A DNA stretch of 64,000 nt, taken from Breviolum minutum Mf 1.05b.01 (taxonomy: Eukaryota > Sar > Dinophyceae > Suessiales > Symbiodiniaceae). The stretch spans positions 124,001-188,000 of the forward strand of contig DF239934.1 in NCBI GenBank assembly GCA_000507305.1, in the 5' to 3' direction. Shown piece by piece: positions 12,376 through 24,858 of this stretch (positions within the stretch are counted from its first letter, which is position 1; each line of letters starts with the position of its first letter). The notes below the pieces were generated by a model, which worked only from the letters and a program-made list of their open reading frames with translations, was not told where the DNA came from and did no database searches. Both the position numbers and the translations under genes were made by a program.

Positions 12376-13678
12376 GCTATGCCACTTGGCAAACAGTCTC
12401 GCAACCCTTGCTTTTGAAGCGGCACAAAGCTCTGTCCTATCTGCCTATGACCGCTGTTGCGCGAAGGAGCTAACAGCCTGTCTACATCTATGTACACCGT
12501 GTTACGGCCACCCTCAAGGAGCAACCTATGAAAAAGTTCAGAGTGGTGACACGTTAAAATTCTGCAGCGGCCTGCGGTGATGTGCTGGGGTTCAATCGAT
12601 TTCAATCATACAGTTTATGTCAACGTTGAAGTTTGCTTCCGGCTCACAACCCCGAGGAACGAAATCATACTAGCATAAGAACCATTCAGAAAAGGGCTTG
12701 AGCAATTCTGTAGTGGTCACACGGCAGTCCTGTAGCTATCACATATGCAACTTCTGTGCATAGCAGGAGCGCGCCACTTATCACCACTGCATTCCATCAG
12801 CAATTCCTTTGTCAACCAAAGGCAACTGAGATTTACGGTTTCAATGTGAAGCCAAATGACTTGAAGTGTTTAGGACCACGACAGGTCTCACCCACACCAT
12901 CGCCAAACGCGCGGCTTATCGCTGATGTCCTCAAATTCTGCGACGAAATCTGGAATCCAATTCTGATGGCACAATTTTCTATGCTTCTATGTTCTTGCTG
13001 CTGTTACCGTTCACCAGATTTACCAGGTTCACCACCCAACTTACACTCTCGCTATGCAATCATGTGACTGCTGGTATCCATCTGAGTTCTCCAGTCTCTC
13101 GTGCTTTTCCGATGGACCTCAAACGGTCACAAATCTGTTCCGAGGCGATCCAGCCTTTGGTGCTTTGAGGTAGCTGGAGTACATCTGGAAAACACAGTCG
13201 CTTCACTGAGGATACTTACTGCATCTCGACGTACCAGGTGTTTTGCAACCACACCTGCGAGGTGTAAAAGTGGCAAGTGTCACCGACTGGCATTGCGAAT
13301 CCAAAGAAAATACAAGACTTAGGTTCCAAACATTACAAAATCTATACTTCAAATTGCTGCCAAGTTCAGTTTCCCAACATTCTCTTTTGCTGATTTTTCA
13401 TGGAAAGCAAAGGGCAAAAAACAAACTGACTGCTTCACTGAAGGTATGCAAAGGTAGTGAAGGTGCTCCCATCTGAGACAGGCCACTGAGTTGACATAGG
13501 CTCCATCCTGACGGTGGAGTTGGCTTGGATGGTCAAAATGATTCCAAGTTGATAGAAGACACTCGGAAATCATCAATCATTTTGATTGCATATCATATAT
13601 ACTACATTATTATGTATATTCAACATTGTCACTACTGCTTAATAAGACTGTTCAAACTGAGCTATATGCCCAAGCTTG

Positions 13679-14159
13679 CTATACTTTCGTGAGATATATG
13701 GGTTGTAGAAGTTGGATGAAGTTGGTGGAGTTCATACTAGGTTCATCGAGGAATGAATTTGTGGAGGCACGCATTGACCATTCATCGATATTGCTGATGC
13801 ACTTGGCTGCCTCGGAAGATTCTGGGCATGGCACCTTCACATTGTGCTCCACGAGAACAATGGAAGCTGTTTGACCATCGCTCTCCCGTGTGATGTGCAC
13901 GTCTGTACCGTCCACCACATAGAGCCTTACTTCGGGGTCAAAAACTACATATCCCGCAATCGTGTTTAAAAAGGGATCATTCATTCATGAGACATGATTG
14001 CGCATTTTCATGGGCTTCCCAAAGCACCCTGATCATAAAGTTGTCAAGCAACAAATCTTCTAAGGCGTCTCGCCATTGTCCCTGGAGGCCTCCAAGTTTC
14101 GCTTTCGGTGAAGGAATGAAATATAAAAATCGCGGTACAATGTCACCATACATATCCAT
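13679..14159 (-). CDS. candidate exons, unknown protein
   Basis: Two protein-like minus-strand stretches. The right one (13985-14110) reads LGGLQGQWRDALEDLLLD and then MIRVLWEAHENAQSC, likely helical. The left one (13720-13970) reads AGYVVFDPEVRLYVVDGTDV and continues beta-rich. They are close enough to be adjacent exons. No family recognised. Confidence 0.4.
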
Positions 14160-14439
14160 ATATCATCGTCATGGATGCCCATAAGATGCACTAACATGAG
14201 CATGCCTTTATAGCTACATCGTATATATATATATATAGTGTATGCAGAAAGTAAACATACAAAGTTGTGTGTGTGTGGGTGCTGCGGAAATCTTAATCTA
14301 GCTAAAAGAATGCTAAGTGTTCCGCGTGAGAAAGTGCTGATGAGGGTTGGGTAAAACACGCAATAATTAGTCACACCTCAAGGCGATGGCAAACCTCCTT
14401 TCACCTTGTTGGAATGGGAGCGATGTTAAGTTGCTTAGG

Positions 14440-15535
14440 TGTTAGGCTCAGAGCCGAAGAAGCGTTTTCACGAAGCAGTTTTAGTTCCAGAACCCAGCAA
14501 GCGTTTTGCAAATATATCCAACTGTCAAAAACGCTTCTTTCAATTTTTTCTACAAATAAAATTCACGCACACCAGAGGAGGATTTAAAAAACACCAAGTT
14601 TTCACCAAAGCTTTAAAACACTTGGTGATATTCAAAAACCTGGTGAAAACCTGGTGATTTTTGGAAAAAAACACCAGGTTTTTCAAAATCACGATTTTCA
14701 AAAACCGGTGAAAACCTGTTGATTTTTTCAAAATTCACCAGGTTTTCACCAGGTTTTGAAAAATCACCACGTTTTCAACAATTTGTTTAAGCTTGGTGAT
14801 TTTTCAAAACCTGGTGAAAACCTGGTGAATTTTGAAAAAATCAACAGGTTTTCACCGGTTTTTGAAAATCGTGATTTTGAAAAACCTGGTGTTTTTTTCC
14901 AAAAATCACCAGGTTTTCACCAGGTTTTTGAATATCACCAAGTGTTTTAAAGCTTTGGTGAAAACTTGGTGTTTTTTNACGAAAACACTTATTTTTCACC
15001 AAAATAAAAGTAAAAACGCTTCTTTTGTTGATTTTCGAAGGTGTAAAACGCTTGTTTTGATTAAATTTTAAAACCTGGTGAAAAGCTGGTGATTTTTAAA
15101 AAAATCACCAGGTTTTCACCAAGGTTCGAAAAATCACCAAGTTGGAAAAAAAGACTTGTGAAAACTTTGAGTTGTTTTCTTTTAATGAAATGAAGATATA
15201 GTGTCGCTCAATTGAGTAGAATCCACTTATGTCAGGGGCTGACACTGTTGTCTATTTTATCAATTTTGGTGGAACACTGGGGTTGGCAGCAGGGGCTGCA
15301 GCACTTCAATATCAACACTTGGATGATGGCCCCCTGTTGAAGAGTTAGTAGTTCGGAAGAAGTGTTTTCCCATATGTTTTTGGGTGCAGATGGTAAGAAG
15401 TGTTCTGCACTTTCCCCTAAAACCATAAAACGCTTCTTCCTATCTGAACCTGGTGGGAGGGTGGCAGAGGGCTCAGCAAGCAACTTAACAGGGAGCGAAA
15501 TTGCCATTGCCCTTTCTAACACCTTAAATCATACA
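14440..15535. mobile_element. foldback element with long inverted arms
   Basis: The core is an almost perfect palindrome: arms 14588-14769 and 14794-14975 are reverse complements, with a 24-base loop, so the same 48-residue open reading occurs on both strands. The arms are themselves built of repeated ACCTGGTGAAA / TTTCACCAGGT units, and a third partial copy lies at 15070-15150. Outer segments are also loosely inverted: GAAGAAGCGTTTT near 14455 faces its complement near 15427, and TTAGGTGTTAG near 14440 faces CTAACACCTTA near 15520. I see no transposase, so it would be non-autonomous. The single N at 14978 sits just outside the right arm. Confidence 0.7.
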
Positions 15536-16167
15536 ATTTACATGTGACAGATCTCGCCCAGCACCCATGTCCACCCTTTCTCTCACCGCGGAACCCGCCT
15601 GCAACGAGAGCGGACCTTAGCAAGGGAGAAGATTTGATACTGATACTGTTGGCGATGTTCATTACAAGTGTTTTTGATAGAAGTTGGAACCACTGTGGTC
15701 AACTCAGTCAACTCAGAAATCGTGCATTGATAATGACACCGAATTGGAGAAATCTGGCAAATCTGGCAGTGCGAGAGGCTCTTGAGTTCCAACACACCAA
15801 CAGATCCATGAATTCACGGCATCTTCATCATTTTGTTGTATCACATCGCAGCACGTCATATCAGCCATATCTATAAAATAAATGCAAGTCAAGTGGTATT
15901 TGAGCCATATGAGTTGGCACAAAGGAGAATCGAGCAAAGACAGATAAAAACAAGCCTTAAAAAAGTGTGTATATTCTGGAGCCTCCAAGATCCCCAAGGG
16001 CTTCCAATTGAGATTATGAAGCGTGGCGAGCAAACCCTTAGGGTTCAAACGCCACCTGTTATACCTGTTGCTTACAAAAACACTACATCATTGATTATAC
16101 TGTATTTGATTGCAGTGTAGCATATCGGCCTTAATGACAGAAATCCGCCCTTGCATTTGGCGTTTCA

Positions 16168-16560
16168 TTAGGATCGTTTCGTTCGCCGGCATTTCTGAGT
16201 TCCAGGCCACAGCACTGGGAGGGACCATGACTCATTCCAACCCTCGTCACCTCTCAAGGCTGAAATATGAAGATGGTGGTTTTTTGTGATGTTTTTGGAT
16301 CCAGGAATTGGAAAGGATTGGGGGAATCTGGGTGCTGAGCGCTGATTTTGGAAATGTTGCACTTTGCGGATGGCATATCTTGACGACACCCATCAGTCCG
16401 CCAACACACCGATTCAGCTGTGACACTGTGCAGCTACCATCTGCCCATGAAACGCACCGACATTTGTTCCCTCTGGGCACCTCCTGTGAATAGAAAGCTG
16501 CTGGCATCCAGGAAGTTCCGGACACCAGGGAAGGCATCCGCCAGGAGCGCCATCATGTCA
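16168..16560 (-). CDS. candidate exons, unknown
   Basis: Minus-strand reading near 16440-16558 (MMALLADAFPGVRNFLDASS, then LFTGGAQREQMSVRF) is protein-like and starts at a Met. A second short stretch near 16168-16260 (RGDEGWNESWSLPVLW) may be another exon. No family recognised. Region 16561-17257 to the right is AT-rich with no coding signal. Confidence 0.35.
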
Positions 16561-17257
16561 TAACCTCAAGGCACTAAAGCCCTTCCAACACACAATGCTG
16601 AGATGTGAACATGGTTGGGACGTTGCGATGCTGCCAGCCAGTCCATGCAAGGATCTCATTTTTTGCTTGAAACTTGCGGCTCTGGAAATGTACATCCTGT
16701 GAGAGACTAGATTCCTACAGATTTCTACGCATCTCCGCGCATCTCTATATCTCTCTAGCCTCCTACCCGCGCGTAGCTGCCTGACCGGCGCCCCACAGCA
16801 CAGAGTAAGCTGCAGCTAGCCAACTTCAGAGCCAATAACAAATTCAGAAGTCACAATGTGTCCAACCAATAATGCGATGAGAAAGTTGCCTGGGCTACAC
16901 GGCCGCAGACAGGAATGTGTAAGAGTGTAGCACTCACAAAGTATATAATATGAAACAAATAAATGATAATAAATGAATAAACTCAAATAAATATCAACAT
17001 AAACATATATTATATACACTAGTGTGAACAATGAATAAATAACCTATACACAAAATACTATCATATACTCAAAACGACATTATAACAATACAATGAAATA
17101 GAATATGAAATGATATGATATACTATAAAACATTGTAATATAATAACATAGTACAATATGAACATTAAAAAACGACATATGATCTATATAACATGGAAAA
17201 AATTGCAGGTGCAAAATTCCGAACATTTGTTCTTCAAGCATGGCAAGTCACCATCCA

Positions 17258-20200
17258 TCACCGCTCTTTGAGGTTTGCATGCTTCAGAGTATCCGCAAAT
17301 TGCACGCACAACATCCTAGCCAAATATCCCTTTAAATCATCTGGCATCTGTTTCCATCCTGGGACATCCTGCCAACCATCATATCTCAATATCCATACCT
17401 CAGCAGGTGGTCCAAGTAAGGATGAGACGATCAACTTGGGCTGCAAGTCTTGATCCACTCTCTGCTTGTGAAATTTGAAGAACATCTCGATGCCCGCCAC
17501 ATGTCCAGGAGGATACCTGGACAAAAGTCGTTTGCCACGACGGAAGCTGAAGGCCACATGTGTATCAAGCTTGTCCGGCTTCTCTACAATGGGAATGATC
17601 TTCACCAGGGAAAGGGCACCTATCAAAATATCACAAACAAAGCAACGACAGGTGGGGAATGTACCTGGATTTAAAGTTCAAAAGGCCAATAAAAAAGACC
17701 ACCACCAGGTTTGGGAACAACAAAAGGAAAAATGATTGAATCCAACCGCGCCTTTGAAAATGAAGCACATGGCTCTGGACATGTTGGGCAACTCATCTGA
17801 GAGATTCCTGCCTGGTGGCTCATCCACTCGCACCTCACAGAATTGTCGAAGTTGGCCCAGAACGCCTGAGCAGTGACAACTACCCAGGACGATGAACTCT
17901 TGGCAAGTCTTCCCTGAGGTATAAATAATGACATGACATCCAACAAAACCATCTATATTTATTTATCTATCATATCCATATAAATATATATATATAGACA
18001 CACTCAGGTAAATAACAATAACATGATCTGATCTTGCATCCATGGCATCTATGCTTTCTTTCGTAATAGTCTCATCTCACCGATTCAATTCGAGTCTTTT
18101 GTGCTAGCTACTTGTGAACATGTCTGCTGATTCTATGCGAATGTGTAAATATAAAAATAAATATCGGACCATATACAAATATGACAATGAGATTTCAATG
18201 TATACCTGCAGTATATGTTCAGTCAGTATATGTGTTTTGTATGTGCGTGTAGCATAATACCTCCCAACAAAAATGCAAACTCCTGATTCATGATAGCAAG
18301 TGTTTGGATCCATCATTTGGCGCCTGCAGGGAGATCATTCATCCTCTCAAAGGCATTCTCTGACAATCGAGCCGTCTCATTACGAATCACGGCCCGGTAC
18401 TCACGCATGTAGGGCTCCAAAGGTAGTGTCGGAAAGGCTTCATTGTAGCTGAATTTCTGTACAACATACTCGTTACAATAGTCCAAGCAATCCTGGTGAA
18501 AATAGACTGGGGAAGTGATATCAAAGCCTCACACCTTAGGTCGTCCTAGCCTTGTGCTCTAGACCTTCTCTGCACACAATATCCAATATATTGACCTCAT
18601 TTGACCTCTTTATGTCTAATGTTTGATTACGTTTACTTTAATCACTCTTCTTGCTCTTCACTTAGATTTGCATCCGTCTATCTTCCATCCCTTTCCATCC
18701 CAAAAAGCGAAGTGGAAAACCATCAGAAAACATCCAAGACTCGGTCTCATGAAAGAAGGCGTCAGGGTGTTCTCCTGGGTTGGCTTTGGGAGGTCCCGAA
18801 TGCCTCCATCCCAAGGTGTCGATGCGCATCAACAAATCATCTGAAGGTCGTTTCACAGCACCAGCGGCTGATAAGGTACCAAAAACTTGCTCGTTCATTC
18901 CTTAGAAAATCCGCCNNNNNNNNNNNNNNNNNNNNNNNNNNNNNNNNNNNNNNNNNNNNNNNNNNNNNNNNNNNNNNNNNNNNNNNNNNNNNNNNNNNNN
19001 NNNNNNNNNNNNNNNNNNNNNNNNNNNNNNNNNNNNNNNNNNNNNNNNNNNNNNNNNNNNNNNNNNNNNNNNNNNNNNNNNNNNNNNNNNNNNNNNNNNN
19101 NNNNNNNNNNNNNNNNNNNNNNNNNNNNNNNNNNNNNNNNNNNNNNNNNNNNNNNNNNNNNNNNNNNNNNNNNNNNNNNNNNNNNNNNNNNNNNNNNNNN
19201 NNNNNNNNNNNNNNNNNNNNNNNNNNNNNNNNNNNNNNNNNNNNNTGCTGTTGTTATTGCTGCTGTTGGTTGTTGCTGCTGTTGCTGTTGCTTTTGGTGG
19301 TGCTTCTCGCCATGCTGCTGGCAATGGAGAGAATGGTGCTGTTGTTGCTGCTGCTGCTTTTGGTGGTGCTTCTGGCCATGCTGCTTGCAATCTCAAGCCC
19401 AGCAAAGGCCGGCGGCATTAGCCGGAGGCTGATAAATAAGAAAGACTGAAAGATCAGATCAATAGATTGATATCAATAGTGGATTGATGATGGGAACTAA
19501 ATGAGTATTCAAAAAAGAAAAAACCCATGAACTCATGAACTCCTACTTTATCATCGCAACTTGCATCTACAATCTTGGACTCCTGACCCTTACAATGACC
19601 CGACAGAAAACACTCTTAATCTTAATCCACCAGGTAGCTGCAATGAATCACGTGGCACCCGAACTTGGCCATCTTGTCTTCTGCCAATTTGATGTTTTCT
19701 GCTGCTGAGGGATCAATGAAAGGCACCCGACCATAGCTCAGGATGACGAATTCAATGCGCGAATCCGCGGCAGCAGCTTCCAGATTGGCGGTCAATTGCA
19801 ACATGGATCCGAAGAACAGTTGCCCCTGCCTAGGGTGAAGCCAAGCCTTTTTGACTTTGAAAGTGCAAGCTTTCAGAAGTTTAATGATTTTAGATACCTG
19901 AGTATTGTTAACGTTAGTGTGCAGTATGATGAGTGGAGTTAACAAGTTATTATATACTTCCGAGCTATCTCATCCCCATATCTCAGCATATTGATGGCTC
20001 AAAAAAAAATGTGACAACGACTATGAGGTAAATGTGCTCTGAATTGCGAAGATCTTTTGGGACTGTTCAAAGCTACCAAGTTGCAAATAGAGAAGCCTGA
20101 TCCGATCCCCCTCGGCTGCCAGCACATTCATTTCCCACCAGGGCCGTTTCGTCCGACTCACCACGTGCTGCCCATCAACCACACTGCTGACGGGGGAGGT

Positions 20201-21865
20201 AGTCATACCATCCAGGACGAACAACAGGATGCTCAAGCAAAGGCCCGCCATGATGGAGGTGGTAGGACTAAAAAACAATGCCATGACCACGCAACAGGTG
20301 GAAATACCATACTGTGGTGACACCACATGCAGACCCCTCCAGTTGAAAGTTGTCAGTGTTTGATAGGACAAGAGGGTCTTCCTCAAGAAGGACCATCCGG
20401 TGTTCATGAACAAACCTCCCAGAAACCACTTAGGAACATAGGCACCAATTGGGCACCCAAAAATGAACAAGTTTCCTGCCACCAGTGCAATCGTTAGAAC
20501 AGCGATGCGGTGGGTACCACCATCTTCTCTCAGCTGGATCACTGAGAACTTGTGAAAGACCAAATTGCCCCCAGTGCAGCCTAAAAATAAAGACGCTGCC
20601 CCTACAGTAATGAGTTCAGCATTGAAATCCAATGGGTCATCAGGTTGTGGATCACCAGGAGGTCCTGTAGGATATCTGCCAGTAATGGCCAAGGCTCCCA
20701 GCATGGTGCAAAGAATGGCCATGGCCACCAAAGCCACTATGTCCATGGAGAACAGCACCGTACCCACGACATGGAAATCCACCTCCGCGAAACTGTAGGA
20801 AGTCCAGATGGTCAAAGGTCCACTACTGCCTTTCTTGGGATAAGTCCAGCCATGCTCCGCAAGATCAATCATTTCCACACCGGAACCAAAGACCACGCCG
20901 TAAAAGAGGAACAACGGTGCTAGTTGACACACCAGGCCTGCATATTTCTTCACAGCATCCTTGCGGCTTGGGTGTTGGCTGGTGCGCAGCAAGAAGTGGC
21001 ACAAGTCTGGACCTTTCTGGATGCAAAAGAAGTGAAGCAACATACAGCCAACCTGAAGGAGACGATCCTGAGAAGAGCAAAAGGCACGCAAACCCATGTC
21101 GGGCCAAAAATGATGGAAGGGCACACCTGAAGAAGTCTTGAAAGCTGCTTGTAACACCACCACACCAATGGCACCTAAAAAGCCACTGACAACGGGCTTA
21201 GGAATCATCAACATGGATGTGGCCCAAGCAAGCTTTCCAACCGCGATGCTTACAATGCCTGTAAGGATGGAGCTGAAACAAATGATGGCAAACACAGTGG
21301 CAGGGATCTTCTCCACATCGTGTTGCAAATGCATGGCAGCCTTGGAAGCCAGTTGTGCCTGTAAGATGCAAATGAGATCTTGCTGGGTCCCATAGCCATA
21401 TTGCAGCCGACCAAAGACAGCATACCAAAGAACCCCGACACTCATGGTGTATAGCGTCATGCTGATGCCAAACTGTAGCATGGAAGAAATCTCCACATTG
21501 GAGGAGGAGAATAGCAAGGATGCTGAAACGATACCTCCTAAAGCTTCCCTAACTCCCATAATCAGCCCGGCACACACATTCACCCCCAAGGCACCCCAAT
21601 CGGTCCAGGTTTCACCAATCGAAAGGCGAGATGTGGAAGCACTGGAAGGACTGGAGGAAGAGGCACCAGATGTTTTTAGAGGTACACACTCTGACCACAA
21701 AGGCCAAAAACAGCCCAAAGGATCCAAGCGCGGTTTCCTCCGTTGTATTGGTGCAGATCGGGCGGTAGGGCTGGTTGGGAGCAAAGGTTGTCGCCCCAAA
21801 TCATAAGACGTGCCACGATAGACCTCCTCCTCCTCATCCAAAGTCAGGCTTGGTGGTGCAGCCAT
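17258..21865 (-). CDS. SulP/SLC26-type transporter with STAS and cNMP-binding-like domains
   Basis: Multi-pass membrane transporter of the SulP superfamily, about 900 residues, resembling the fungal Ygr125w/Vsb1 architecture (SulP, STAS, cyclic-nucleotide-binding-like domain). Start chosen at Met 21865 (MAAPPSLTLDEEEE), just after a pyrimidine-rich stretch and AG at 21889-21890 that would suit a trans-splice acceptor. Exon 1 (20085-21865) holds an acidic N-terminus and the transporter core with many hydrophobic segments (VCAGLIMGVREALGG; IPKPVVSGFLGAIGVVV). Exon 2 starts at 19829 with the STAS strand QGQLFFGSMLQL and DPSAAENI. STAS ends in the exon near 18743-18880 (GTLSAAGAVKRPSDD). Exon 18324-18492 is a linker (DCLDYCNEYVVQ). 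Exons about 17757-17865 and 17258-17575 encode the cNMP-like fold (MCFIFKGAVGF; RYPPGHVAGIEMFF), ending LKHANLKER-stop. Donors at the first, third and fourth introns read GC, GA, GC. The intron with assembly gap 18916-19245 is unresolved. Transported ion unknown. Confidence 0.85.
19246..19395. repeat. CTG/TTG-rich tandem repeat next to assembly gap
   Basis: Two copies of a roughly 66-bp unit (second CTTTTGGTGGTGCTTCT at 19357, first at 19291) embedded in CTG/TTG-rich DNA. Lies inside an intron of the SulP gene and abuts the gap, so the array is probably longer in the genome. Open frames through it are low-complexity and not considered coding. Confidence 0.75.
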
Positions 21866-22198
21866 TGCAATGGTTGCGTGTGACACAGCTGCAAAATTAA
21901 ATAGAGCGCTGTCTGAAACATTGAAAATGATGTTCAGTTTCAGAGGCACGTTGTCTGGTCTAGGACATCCCTGAAGATTAGTAATTCTAAGATCAAATTT
22001 TGGTATGTTGGTGAAAAACGCGTCCTAGCATACAGCTAATGTAAGACATTAGAGTGATGTTTGGATCATGTGACATTGAAACCTGTTGACTTTGAGCAGA
22101 ACGAGTTGAAAGGAGTCCAATGTGGAAGTTCATGGAGTTTGCTTGGCCCAGGCATCACTTTTTGGGTCACGGACGATCCGGTTCCCTGGAGGAAACTA

Positions 22199-23846
22199 AA
22201 TACACTTGGCTGACCTTAGTAAAACGGATTTGCCGAAATCGAACCCAAAGACGCGGAAATCGCGGAAAGATCCGGAAATCATGACCAAATGAGAGGCAAA
22301 ACATATACCTACTTTGCAGTAGCACAAACCGCATGCACTAGCAATCATCCTCTGCATATTTGAAAACTCAATGTAGCTGAGTGCGCGAACCCCATGCTGT
22401 AGTAACTCATCACGAATGTTCTTCAAAGTCACCGCCTGCTCAACCAGAAATGACAAAAATCTGACAGACTCGCACAGGAAGGGTCTTTGATTTTCCTGAC
22501 ATTCGTGGTTCCCTCCTTTGGGATTGCATGAAGATCCATCAACTGTGCAAGGCCACGCGGCTTAAGGCCTCCTCAAGTTGGTTGTCTTCCTTATTGTTCC
22601 ACACATCCAGGTCAATCTTGGTTCTCACCTTGTCGCACAAGCACAAGCAGCTTCGTGTGTCTATGTCAATTTTGATCAATTTTGCCTGTCAATGCCAAAC
22701 TGAGGCGTCCCACATCCGAGTCTCATTTATAGAAAGATAATCAATATCAACCTCTTGGCAACATGTTGAATCCCACCAGTAAACTAGTGCCGACTCGTGC
22801 ACTGGGCTCTCCTGCCATGAAATATGGGACTTTGTACTTCTCCAATTCCTACACCGGGCAGTGCCAAAGTTGCAGTTTGAGGGAAGCACATGGGATCTTG
22901 TGGGGTGCATAGCTACCCAGTGGCAATGCCGACCTCTTTCAACATCACCTCTGTCGAAGTGAAGCGGTTGGCTGTGACGATCCTCACGGATCGTACAGCT
23001 TGCAGTGGATGACACATTTCCAACAGAAAAAAATGGTAGCGCACAGACCTAGCTGCAAAACTCCTCATGATCCCCGTTTTCTGAACCAGGCTTCATATCA
23101 CATACATGCCCATACAAATACAATTCTATACATCTGTTTTGTTTGGTTCTTGGAGTCGTCACTAGCCAAGGAGCAGCACAGAATCAAAGTACCGCAATCC
23201 CATGTCGCGCAGGTAAGCCTCCTGACACATCAAGCAAACAACGCCACAGCATGCCACAGCTAAATCTTGAGGCCACTGTCCCTCTACCCACAAAAAAGGG
23301 CCACCACCTCAGAAATCCTTGCAAAATACCCTGTCCTTTGGAAAGCCAGGTGTGCCAGCTCCAGGCAAATCCCACCTGATCCACCCAGCCATGTCAAATT
23401 CAATCAAAATTTCTTCCCTCAATCAGCTACCCACAGCGCCAGTTTGCCCTACTTGGAAGCCCACAGTCTCACTTTCTCAATGCCAGGGAAGGTGTACACC
23501 ATCGGACCTCAAGCTGCAAGTTGGTCATTCATCCTGTCAAAGCTCAAAAAAAAATCATGTTGCCATATGTTGCCCCATGCCCGTGGTGCGGGTGGCCAGG
23601 TTCGAGATGGACCTGGGTTTCCCCAACGTAGCGTCGTCTCTCGGACCCCAGTGGGTGCCCACTCCGCCGCTCCAGGCTTCAAGCGGCGCATCTTGTTGAT
23701 GAGAAGCGACTTGCCCACCTCAAATTTACAGTTGGGTGAACTTACAACGGATTGTTACGGCCAGGTGCTTTGAAGGATGTGTGCTTCCCTTATCAGCATT
23801 GCTCAAGAAGCCCCAAACCCCAGAATTGCCCACCACCGCCACGTTC
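22199..23846 (-). CDS. IRG-like (immunity-related GTPase family) GTPase
   Basis: GTP-binding protein of the IRG/p47 type, known in animals for membrane defence roles; here the role is unknown. At least nine tiny exons join in frame: 23819-23846 (NVAVVGNSG), 23613-23718 (VGKSLLINKM, APTGVRETT), 23465-23507, 23330-23375 (WDLPGAGTPGFPKDR), 23175-23218 (YLRDMGLRYFDSV), 22934-22982 (IVTANRF), 22816-22848 (ELEKYKVPYFM), 22569-22628 (VRTKIDLDVWNNKEDN), 22391-22435 (TLKNIRDELLQHG). A probable last exon near 22200-22285 reads MISGSFRDFRVFGFDFGK. G1 (GNSGVGKS, a GKS type), G3 (DLPG) and G4 (TKID) are all present. Introns five, seven and eight use GC donors. The true N-terminus lies upstream, possibly in the open stretch 24144-24458. 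Confidence 0.82.
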
Positions 23847-24143
23847 CTCGGCAGCATGGCACAGCATGGCGTTCAACAGGCCAACTGGGTAACCGTTCGA
23901 GATGAATTCTATCTATATAATTTCATCTGACATGTATCCAAACCAATTTCCAAACACATGAAGTTATCTCCTGTGCCAAGTATATACTTTTTTCTCCTGC
24001 ATGGCAAAAAGAGAAGGTAAAAAAGTGATTGACGATTGGTGATCATACCTGGGGTCACAGATGATCGGTGATGATGCAGTGGCATACACACAAAACAATC
24101 AAACCATGAATTGATTGATTTCAACTCATTTCACATATTTCAC

Positions 24144-24458
24144 TTAGTAGCAGAGGCCGATTTGCCTGGCGGAAAGGTAAGGTTTCTTTGCAAATATCCC
24201 AACCTCCTGGTCCAATGAGCTACCAAGGATCATGGTTCCAGCAGTGTTTGTCAGCCAGGATGGGACAGGATAGTCCCTGACATTCAATGTCCATTCTCCC
24301 ATCAAACATCTACGGTGCCACCGCACAGAGTTCACCCTGTGCCTCTCTAACGGCTTAGCTTCCAGAGCTTCCTGCTGCGCCTGGAAGCAACAAAACCATC
24401 TTGCTAGGTGCATCGAAATCATTGGAAGGTAGGGCCAGGTAGGGTAGTCAAACCCCAT
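24144..24458 (-). CDS. candidate 5' exon(s), possibly of the IRG-like gene
   Basis: Minus-strand open stretch with protein-like content (QAQQEALEAKPLERHRVNSV, then PVPSWLTNTAGTMILGSS). A further short reading at 24590-24690 (MESAFFLFMKRAAEQRT) starts with Met. Both lie between the IRG P-loop exon and the last exon of ChlP, so they could be N-terminal exons of the GTPase gene. No motif is recognised and splice joins were not fixed. Confidence 0.35.
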   Translation of the reverse strand: MGFDYPTWPYLPMISMHLARWFCCFQAQQEALEAKPLERHRVNSVRWHRRCLMGEWTLNVRDYPVPSWLTNTAGTMILGSSLDQEVGIFAKKPYLSARQIGLCY

Positions 24459-24858
24459 CGTGGCTTGGGCCCATTCGCTCTCGCATAAACTAGTGCCTCT
24501 GACACCAAGAGGGCAGATTCAGAAGTTTTCCCAGGATGGCATCTATCTATATCCCTATGTTTCCATAATGGAAAAATCAGTACAGCATCAGCATGCATTT
24601 TTGACTCGGCTAAGCGGTTATCGGGGGAGGTTTGAGGTGCGCTGTTCGGCAGCCCTCTTCATAAAGAGGAAAAAGGCCGACTCCATGGGAGCCGACATAC
24701 CATGACACCATGACGGTCCCGTGTGAAATCGGATGGCCACTTTGGCATATCCTGTCACCGTCATGGTTACCAAACATGCAGCTACGAAGCTGCGGCGTTG
24801 GTGTCAGGAGTCAGGATTGGACATCTTCCCAACCAGCCCCAGTGATTCTCCGCATGGC

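Noticed and set aside
12880..12960. PP2C-like motif (AISRAFGDG) on the minus strand
   Set aside because: Only nine residues match and no neighbouring PP2C motif was found.
14540..15071. Pair of identical proteins on opposite strands
   Set aside because: The identity is a consequence of the palindrome; composition (Phe/Lys/Asn) follows the repeat unit, not a gene.
18601..19449. 282-codon plus frame and companions through the N run
   Set aside because: More than a third is unknown bases, and the remainder is CTG/TTG repeat or antisense of a SulP exon.
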